A DNA stretch of 64,000 bases. Source: Evernia prunastri. Its lineage: Eukaryota; Ascomycota; Lecanoromycetes; Lecanorales; Parmeliaceae. Under the pieces are notes generated by a model. That model was not told the origin of the DNA. It saw only the letters and a program-made list of their open reading frames with translations, and made no database searches. The stretch covers positions 248,001 through 312,000 of the forward strand of contig NKYR01000006.1 of NCBI GenBank assembly GCA_003184365.1, read 5' to 3'. Made by a program: the position numbers and the translations under genes. Of the stretch, positions 56,727-64,000 are shown in pieces (within the stretch, counting starts at the first letter, position 1; every line of letters begins with the position of its first letter).

Positions 56727-57445
56727 TGTTCTATGAGAGCGGTTCTCTGATGTTCGGACGAGGACTTGCAAGGAGGACGTGGAGGCTGCTTCTGCTCGAT
56801 TGGGACTGAACTACATTTGCTTTGCTGGGTTGAACTACATTTGCTTTGCTGGGTTGGTCTCAGGGGAATTTGCGAAGAGTAACCCTTTGTTTGAGCCGGT
56901 TGTTTTAATACTCACACTTTGCTTTTAAAATATCATGCTTTGGAAGTCCTCGAGCAGATACCTGAGTCCTTCCAATACCTCATGACTGAAGCATATAACA
57001 CGGAGGCCATACCTGGGTCTTTAGATCATCCTTGGCCGAGCGATGAGACTGTCGATACGAACAGACCGGCTTTCAAGAACATACTCGTAGAGCATATAAC
57101 CTCGGAACCCTACCGCGCAATATGATCAATGTTATCTAACGATCCTCAAACGTGGACTGACAATCAAGGTCCTACGGTGAATGTTTGATCAAAAGGAACT
57201 TTTGTTTCGTCCTCTAAGGTTAAGCCCGCGTAAAGCAGCGCTCACTCTAGGCCTGACAGGGGTTGAGGCCGCTTCGCAATAGCTTGGCAAAGATCCTCCA
57301 CTCCGCTGAACAACCACTGAAGGTCACTACCTTAGTCACTTTTCAAGAAGAGCAATTGATCTCATCAGGTACATCGACTCAGAAGTTCTTACGATTAATG
57401 TATCACCACTAAATTGAAACCAAGTCTCCAGCTTCTTTGTCCACA
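56727..57445. other. Intergenic
   Basis: About 700 bases. It includes a tandem duplication at 56807-56854 (separate entry). No gene supported. Confidence 0.4.
56807..56854. repeat. 24-bp perfect tandem duplication
   Basis: The unit starting TGAACTACATTTGCTTTGCT occurs twice head to tail with no mismatch, which suggests a recent slippage event. Confidence 0.85.
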
Positions 57446-58076
57446 ATGAGCTCCATCGCCCGGCGTGGTCTCTCGACATTGGTCCCACCCAAGGTACGCC
57501 TCTCTGATAGTTCCGGTGTGATGAAAAAACTTTGCTAATCATGCTTATAGATTGCGTCACCATCGGTGAGTCTCTGCTCTTCGTTTCCTCATCATTTGGA
57601 TTGCCCGGTGACTTGTTGCGCCAAAAAAAGACTACATTACGGATTGGACGGGCATCGCGTCGAATATCTTTGCCTTGAAAGACGGTGTGACTGATGATCT
57701 TCAATCAGGCAATTGGTGGAGCCCAGGATGCTGCACGCATGCAACGAGTCGTGAGCTTCTACGAAAAGTTGCCTCGAGGTCCAGCTCCAGAGGTCAATGC
57801 GAAGGGGTTGTTGGGCAGATATCAAGCTCGCTACTTTGGCAAGAATACCTCTCCAGCTCGTAGGTTTTCACCAAGTGCAAAGGCACACGAAAGTGCCATC
57901 CTGTTCCACGGCTAACGTGATATCCTCAAGCTCTTATCCACCTTATCGGCGCCATTCTCCTTTTGGGCTATGGCAACAACTACTACTTCCATCTCCGTGC
58001 GTACCCACAGTCGTCTAATTTGAGAATTTGACGCTTACCTATGGCAACAGGACATCACAAGAACAATGCACACTAG
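57446..58076 (+). CDS. ATP17: Mitochondrial ATP synthase subunit f (Atp17)
   Basis: Five exons: 57446-57493, 57551-57565 (15 nt), 57709-57859, 57931-57996 and 58051-58076, encoding 101 residues. It starts MSSIARRGLSTLVPPK, a mitochondrial leader. The core GGAQDAARMQRVVSFYEKLP and GLLGRYQARYFGKN is the subunit f signature. The single membrane helix LIHLIGAILLLGYGNNYYFH and the basic end RHHKNNAH follow. Subunit f sits in the membrane Fo sector near subunit a and supports dimer rows. The exon structure is very fragmented for a 101-residue protein, and the 15-nt second exon encodes only IASPS. Length agrees with fungal relatives. Confidence 0.93.
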
Positions 58077-58376
58077 AGCGTGGATTGGATGGATTCTATA
58101 GAAAGGCGAAAAATGCATTGATGTACATAAGCTGGATTCGGACAGTGCTCTACGTTGGCGCTTATCACACAGCATAAATCTCCTTAACTGCGAACATACT
58201 GTGATTCAAAATATGTGTAGTGTAGCAAGAGTCTGTAAAGCTTGCTGCTCACAGTATGTTAGGTGCCCTGGCGCTAGCAGCCCTACTAGAATTGCCGTTC
58301 ACACCACCCTTATTATTTATTCTCGGCGCCTTCTTATGCGACTCCGTCGTGTCAAGGTCGAGGCTTCGGTCCAGTC

Positions 58377-59369
58377 ATGGAGCTCAAGGACCTCTCCAGC
58401 AATTGGAAGAAGCTTCAACAAACCCTGCAAGCTGATACTACGAAGTCTCCCAAGCAGAAAGCCAGTGAAAGCGTCTTTCAGCCACAGCGCAACGGCGTCG
58501 AATACCGCAAACTTGAAAGGGGATCAGTCCGCTCACAAAACAGAAAGAGCGAAACTTCAGGAGAGATGGGATCACGCTGGTCAAGAATGAAAGATGACAA
58601 GCCTTCGGCGTCGCTAGCCTTGTGGGCAGAAGACCATGACATCCCGGCCAAAGACATCGCAGCGGCCTATGGGACTTCGCTCAAGAGTACATCCATCCCG
58701 GACAAGAACTACCAATACGAGGACAGAGTCAACGAGGGCCTATCGACGGTAGTGGAGGCTGGCAAGTTCATCGCCATCGACTGTGAAATGGTCGGTGTCG
58801 GGCCCACTCCAGACACCGACTCGGCACTTGCGCGTGTCTCGATCGTGAACTACCACGGCCATCAAGTCTACGATTCGTTTGTCCAGCCGAAGGAACCCGT
58901 TACAGATTACCGCACGTTCGTGTCCGGGATCACACCGCAATTGCTACGGTCGGCGAGGACCTTTGAAGCTGTGCAAGCGGATGTCGCCAAGCTGCTTGAT
59001 GGGAAGATACTTGTCGGGCATGCGATCAAGAACGACTTGGAAGCGCTTTTGCTCGGGCATTCGAAGAGGGACATCAGAGACACAAGCAGGCATCCGGCAT
59101 TTAGGCAGCTGGCGGGCGGTAAAACGCCGAGCTTGAAGAAATTGGCAAGGGAGGTATTAGGGGTGGATATTCAAGGCGGAGAACACTCCAGTATCGAGGA
59201 TGCCAGAGCAACGATACTGCTGTTTCGGAGGGAGAAGGAAGGATTCGAGCGAGAGCATATCAAGAAATTTGGACCAGACCATAAGAGACTGAATGGATTT
59301 GCAGACGATGAAGGACAGAAAGGCAATCATGGCAAAAAGAGGAAGAAAAAGAAGAAGGTTAGGAAATGA
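58377..59369 (+). CDS. REX4: RNA exonuclease 4 (REX4, DEDDh family)
   Basis: Intronless 330-residue ORF from ATG 58377. All DEDDh motifs are present: KFIAIDCEMVGVGPTPDTDS (Exo I, Asp and Glu), GKILVGHAIKNDLEALLLGH (Exo II, Asp), and GGEHSSIEDARATILLF (Exo III, His and Asp). Yeast Rex4 takes part in pre-rRNA processing around ITS1 and snoRNA end trimming in the nucleus. The lysine-rich C-terminus (KKRKKKKKVRK) is a likely nucleolar signal. Start choice is supported by MELKDLSSNWKKLQ, the usual N-terminus of the family. It lies close behind ATP17 on the same strand, about 300 bases away, and ends about 230 bases from the convergent methyltransferase gene. Confidence 0.93.
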   Translation: MELKDLSSNWKKLQQTLQADTTKSPKQKASESVFQPQRNGVEYRKLERGSVRSQNRKSETSGEMGSRWSRMKDDKPSASLALWAEDHDIPAKDIAAAYGTSLKSTSIPDKNYQYEDRVNEGLSTVVEAGKFIAIDCEMVGVGPTPDTDSALARVSIVNYHGHQVYDSFVQPKEPVTDYRTFVSGITPQLLRSARTFEAVQADVAKLLDGKILVGHAIKNDLEALLLGHSKRDIRDTSRHPAFRQLAGGKTPSLKKLAREVLGVDIQGGEHSSIEDARATILLFRREKEGFEREHIKKFGPDHKRLNGFADDEGQKGNHGKKRKKKKKVRK

Positions 59370-59595
59370 GAAGGGCCAATGTGTCCAATCTAAGATCGAT
59401 CAAAAGGGTGGGTATTGCCTCGAACAACTTGCTAAGTCTTCTGCCTTCGCACAAGTCCAGCCAGCACATGGACGGGAGGGTTTTCCCTTTGCTAGCAACT
59501 ATAAGGGACCACTACAAGATGTTTGAACGCTGCAATCGCTCAACAACTCCGAGCTCGCTAAATGCAGACCCAGATTGCCACCCTTGAAATGAAAG

Positions 59596-61156
59596 CTATA
59601 GAGGAATATCTTCCAACATTTCAATGGCCCCTTCTCGCCCAACTGTGAGAATCACATCACCAAGGGTCTTGGTATTGAAGCCCGCCTCGCAGTACGTGAA
59701 ATAGTACTGCATTATCCATCAGCATTCGGACGCCCGCCTTGATACCCGTCTTGACTTACCTGCCATTTCCGTCTGAACAACTCTATATCCTTGTCCGTCA
59801 TTCCCTCGTGCTCACCCAACAAAGCTGGTCGGATCTCGTTCTCAAAATTTCTCTCGAACTTCTCCCTCCACAATCTTAACGTCCTCGCATAATGGCCTCC
59901 AATGTTCAGTATGGAATCAACGATCAATGTCCCATGGGAACCTTGTTCGATACTTCCGACCAGTTGACTAACTGTCGGCAGATGGCCTCCAGGGAAGATG
60001 TATTTCCGGATGAAATCTTCGCCTTTCGAGTAACCTTCGTACCTTGTTTCAGGCATTGTGATGCACTGGAACACGGCGATTCCACCCTGAGGTTTCAATA
60101 ATTGATTGACGCAACTAAAGTATGTGGCCAGAAACTCCCGGCCGACGGCTTCCAGCATTTCGATGCTGACCACCTTGTCGTACAGGCCTTCCCTCGGGGT
60201 AGGCAATGCTCGATAATCGCAAAGCAATACCTCGATGTTGTCCGTGTATCCTGCCACAGCGATTCTTTTCTCGGCTAGCTCCTTTTGCTCTCGACTGAGG
60301 GTCAGACTTGTGATCCTGCACCCTGTCTTCTTCACCGCGGCAATGGCAAAGCTTCCCCATCCGGTGCCGATCTCGAGGACATGGTCTGACGCCTTTATCT
60401 TCGCGGCATCGATGAAATATTGGAGCTTGGTATTCTGGGCATCTTCGAGGTTCTCGTACTGGGCTTTTGGGTCCGAGATCGGGGACCAAATGGGGCAGGA
60501 GTATGTCATGTCGTCGGAGAGGAAGGCAGCGAACATGGCATTACTGATGTCATAGTGAGCCGAGACGTTCAATTGAGAATTTGCCATGGTATTCGTGCTC
60601 CGCGCAAGGCTGTTCACGGTCGAGGCCAGAGAAGATGTCAACGTTGTCGCATTCGACAGTTGGGCACGGTTGAGGATGAATATCTGATGCCGTTAGCGAA
60701 CGAGGGTCTTCCCATCAAGCTCCACTCCTCTTCCTACGCACCCGAAAGAACGCAACCAGATCTGAGCACGATATCTCACTCAGCATAAAACTCTCCGCGA
60801 AACCCTAGTCAATCAAGTATCTCAGCTCCCGCATTGGTCGGTCGCGAAGCCTGCGCACCGAAGCCTGCCGGCATTGTCAAGATCAGGTCACCCACCATGT
60901 CGGCAAACAGCATCACCCGCACCCAAAACGTTTCCTTCAAGACCTTCAATTCTGTGTGTGGAGATGCATCTTTTGTGCCGGGCTGTCCGCAGATTGTCAC
61001 CGTGCCATCACCGCCGTCCCTGATGACCAATTGGCCAATCTCTATCCTGCTCAACAATCCCAGGACCGTGCTGCGGGAGAGCTTGACAATGGGGCCCCAT
61101 GTGAATGAGCCAAGGTAACTGCGCAGGGAGTCGAAGGCGCGGGGGACAATGGCCAT
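59596..61156 (-). CDS. Cyclopropane-fatty-acyl-phospholipid synthase-like SAM methyltransferase
   Basis: Exons 60896-61156, 60742-60804, 59760-60683 and 59596-59706, with introns of 91, 58 and 53 nt, giving 452 residues. The N-terminal part (LSRIEIGQLVIRDGGDG, then ADMGFAESFMLSEISCSDL) is the lipid-side domain of CFA enzymes. The methyltransferase fold has HYDISNAMFAAFLSDDMTYS, the SAM motif DHVLEIGTGWGSFAIAAVKK, then DKVVSIEMLEAVGREF and the YIFPGGHLPT block, all CFA hallmarks. The last exon adds YYFTYCEAGFNTKTLGD. Bacterial CFA synthase adds a methylene to unsaturated acyl chains of phospholipids; fungal members of this branch are little studied. Catalytic C/E-type residues fit an active enzyme. 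Confidence 0.9.
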
Positions 61157-62087
61157 TGCGGAATGGAAACGGAAGACCCAGACGCTTTCACTATTCTTCT
61201 CGCCAGCAGCTGCTGCAGAAGGTGGAAATGGTCTCTCTGTAATAATAAACGATAATGCGCCTTTTAGGCACAAGCCGAGACGATTGATTGATTGCTTACT
61301 GAATTACTACTTCTCTTCAGCCGGCCTGAATTATTCGTATTCGCGCAATCTCAACATTTTTTCCCCTAGTCAATTATTCAGGTACCACGAATGAAGTCAC
61401 CACTCACCCACCTACGGAGTACTCACGAATGATTTTGCTGACAGGGATCTGCGAACCCTGAAAATCAAAATGCACTAAGAGCTGCTTGGTGGGACAGGTG
61501 GGGTACTCCCGCCATCGGCAATCGGCCTCTTTTTTCTCGTAATCGTATAGATAGATAGATAGCTAGATAGGTAGGTTTACTCCGTAGCTTGCCCAACCTG
61601 CAGGAACACGCTTTCCATCCCATCCCATCTCCGTAATCCGCACTGCGTCCATGATATTCGGGGTGGGAAAGGGTTTCGCTATGTGCCTTGGGCATGGTTG
61701 TATTCATCGCAACTGGGATTATATACTGCAGTTCGTCCCAAGTCAAGAAGTGAGCAACGACATCGCATCGGATCTGAGCTTCGGACCCATCTCCGATTAA
61801 CCAAGGAGCCGCATCCTGTACCTGACGATCAACCGCTCATGTGATTGGATCAGGGCCATTGCCAAACATGCGCGGTAAAAGCTGGATAGCCAGAATGTAT
61901 GTTGCTACTGGACATGGCAGCTTGGCTATGGACTTGAGAATCTGAACTCCACGAGGGACAATTGCATCGCAACAAGGACAGAGGCATGGTTGGCGGTTCG
62001 ATTATTATATATTTCTACTAATTTGTATAAGTTGGCGGAATGTCATGTGCTTTTCCCCTGCTCTTCGTCTTTTTTCCTTTTCGTCAT
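61157..62087. other. Intergenic with a GATA-type microsatellite
   Basis: About 930 bases. A (TAGA)n tract followed by TAGG lies at roughly 61545-61576. The rest has no coding signal. Confidence 0.45.
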
Positions 62088-63527
62088 TCAGCTAAGGTTA
62101 ACCTTGGTCCCGTTGCCCGGTAACTTCGCCCTGAATAGCACATACGGCTTGACTCTCCTGTCAATGCCTGGATAGAACATCGTCGTCCTCCACAGTTGAT
62201 TCTCGGTAAAGTAGATGTATCCATCTGTTGCCACCGAAAGCGTGTCGGTCCATGACATTCGGGGGTCTCGTGCGAAAACGTTCACGGTCCCATTGGCTGG
62301 ATTGAAGAAGATGATGGAGTTATCTTCCTGATTTCCGCCGTAGATGAACCCATTGGTATCGGTCTCAAGACCGTCAGATATCCCTTTCTGTCCGTGCGAG
62401 ACGACGGCTTGCGTTGCCAACAACTCGCTGGTGAGGCTGTCGTCCAGCAAACGGGCGGTGGGAACCGAGTAGAGATAGCGACTTCCCACTGCGGAGAAAT
62501 AAAGTGTGGCTCCATCGGCGCTCAGTGCAATTCCGTCAGCGCCGAAGGTGCTTTGACTGATCGGCATGGTGGGTCCATTGGGAAGCGAATAAACCGTGTT
62601 ACCCCAGATCACCGGCAGAAATCCCGTCTCGGGATGCACGTAGCTAGTTCCGTCCAGGTGCCTCCATGACTTGCCAGTGCCAAGATCGACGATGATGATA
62701 CCATTGCGGCCTTCTTGGCTCGAGTCGGTGATGTAGCCTACGCCTTGTCCCGACGCAGTGACATTGGGGCGTAAGTCGAAGCGAATATCATTGATGTAAC
62801 TGTCAGGGTACGCGACAATAGGTGGAAATACGATGGTCTTGAAGATGGTATTGTTTGACAGGTTGACACCGATGAGCTTGGGCCCACCGACAGTGGAATA
62901 TACATTCGTTCCGTTTGGCATCGCTGCACGGCCGGTGTCCAGGATCCAGAGGCGGTCCAGCGGGTCAATGACCACGCTTTGAACGCCAATGAGATAGTTC
63001 TCATAATTGGCACCTGTGGCTGGATTGGTGGTGTAATTGATCGCGCCCTATATTGAGATTTCAGAGTCAGTGTCTTCAAGGTGTTTGTTGAACATTGAAA
63101 CGTATCTAAAGAGTCGGAACTTCTTGGGCATGCCTCAAGGCTCAAATTGTGTTGGAAGACAGGAAAGATGGACGTAGGCAAGACGTACACCTGGAGGGGA
63201 GTTGATGGCGACCGAAGGGTATGGCGTCTCGGTGTTGTTGGCAGTCAGTTCAGCGACGGTATAAGCGATGTTGTTCGGATCTAGCGAGCGAGCGTAATTG
63301 GAGAACTTGCGGCCCGTGGAAGATACAGCAATGCCTATGTGGCGATTAGAAGAGTAAACATACGCAGCCGGGAGACAGATTGAAGGACCTTGTGGGTATT
63401 CATTGTTATATAGATGGACGACCTCAATCGGCACGCCACCCGTTCCCGGATCTTGGGAAATCTGCTGAGAAAGTACGGGTGCAAAGATGCCAGCGAAGAC
63501 AATTACCGAGCCCGTGTTGAAGTACAT
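62088..63527 (-). CDS. Secreted yellow / major-royal-jelly-type protein
   Basis: Two exons: 63191-63527 and 62088 to about 63047. ATG 63527 begins a signal peptide, MYFNTGSVIVFAGIFAPVLS, so the product is secreted. The beta-propeller MRJP/yellow family shows as DPLDRLWILDTGRAAMPNGT, then SYINDIRFDLRP, GVGYITDSSQEGRNGIIIVD, FGADGIALSADGATLYFSAV and SDGLETDTNGFIYGGNQEDN. Such proteins occur in insects, some bacteria and many ascomycetes; the fungal role is unknown. The canonical splice sites GTGTAC and ATATAG leave the junction one base out of frame, so either the acceptor is unusual or one base is wrong. Confidence 0.88.
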
Positions 63528-64000
63528 GATGGTGAATGTGTGTCTTCAGTACTTTCTGTGGAGAGCCGGCGGAAGGAAGGAGTGTTTGGAATGTTTAGAA
63601 TGGCAGACTTGCTGGCATTTTGTAAGCCAAAGCCGGCAATATGCGCTTGAGTCGAGTCCATCCTAGCTTCTGTAAACGTCATCGCTGCAAGATGGATGGA
63701 AAATGGATGGAAAATGGTGTCAACGGTGTTGACGTAGGTAGGTAAAGGTAAATACGTAGTGCCCTTCCTCATCAAGCCGAGCATGCAGCTTTCTCCGCAA
63801 ATTCGGCACTTCCTCCGAGGCGAGCATTCGCCAAGCTCAGCGGCTTCGGGTAAATTTAGCGCTAAGATGTCCCGAGGGTCGCGTCCTTGCGTGCTCACGC
63901 GTCGACCCCACTAGTCGAGCGTGATACCTAGGTAGCTTCAAACTCATCTTCCTCGACCAACTAACCCAATCATGCTCAAAATATCAAAGTCTGAGACCCG
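63528..64000. other. Upstream region of the MRJP-type gene, window end
   Basis: No gene seen in the last 470 bases. Confidence 0.4.

Noticed and set aside
1..64000. CRISPR arrays, bacterial operons or riboswitches
   Set aside because: The DNA is eukaryotic with spliced genes; no regularly spaced repeats were seen.

Overview
The window is filamentous-ascomycete (Pezizomycotina) nuclear DNA. Nearly every gene is broken by 44-100 nt introns with GT...AG borders. The families are typical fungal ones: a HET-domain protein, the N-terminal domain of a fungal NACHT (STAND) receptor, GT32 and GT34 glycosyltransferases, CorA-like GMN proteins, a sesquiterpene synthase, and fungal-type respiratory subunits. 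The class within Pezizomycotina cannot be fixed by eye. The assembly is imperfect between 27.7 and 30.4 kb, with three single-N joins and one 254-N gap.

Left part, 1-38 kb, is accessory in character, with long gene-poor stretches. In order it holds: a secreted FAD oxidoreductase (C-terminus cut by the window edge), a HET-domain protein, a CorA-like membrane protein, an MFS monocarboxylate-type transporter, an amidase, a GC-rich block with a decayed second transporter and G-quadruplex-prone runs on both strands, a GT34 and a GT32 glycosyltransferase, a small four-cysteine secreted protein, and an NmrA-like reductase. Next comes a fragment of a NACHT-type receptor that ends exactly where a piggyBac-like transposon begins. 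That transposon is present as several near-identical broken copies around the assembly joins. After it come an SDR, a second CorA-like protein, and an AT-rich block containing a TA-flanked non-autonomous DNA transposon with a large internal palindrome.

Right part, 38-64 kb, is mostly conserved core machinery, densely packed. It holds a sesquiterpene synthase with a one-base frameshift, then ESF1 (rRNA processing), ESA1 (histone acetyltransferase), GID8 (CTLH/GID ubiquitin ligase, with an in-frame TGA near the start), uridine kinase/UPRT, an F-box-like protein, the NDUFS4/21-kDa complex I subunit, a frameshifted GPI wall-type protein, a 101-aa cysteine-rich protein, ATP synthase subunit f (with a 15-nt exon), the REX4 exonuclease, a cyclopropane-fatty-acid synthase-like methyltransferase, and a yellow/royal-jelly-type secreted protein.

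No operon-like or clearly co-functional cluster is visible. The terpene synthase has no tailoring genes beside it. The core genes form convergent pairs (ESF1/ESA1, URK1/F-box) and one divergent pair (GID8/URK1). The most notable themes are the transposon-truncated NACHT receptor, the RIP-like transitions in repeats, and the number of genes (transporter, terpene synthase, wall protein, GID8) carrying frameshifts or a nonsense codon. I cannot separate true decay from sequencing error for these. Exon coordinates in the entries were read by eye from splice sites and protein-family continuity.
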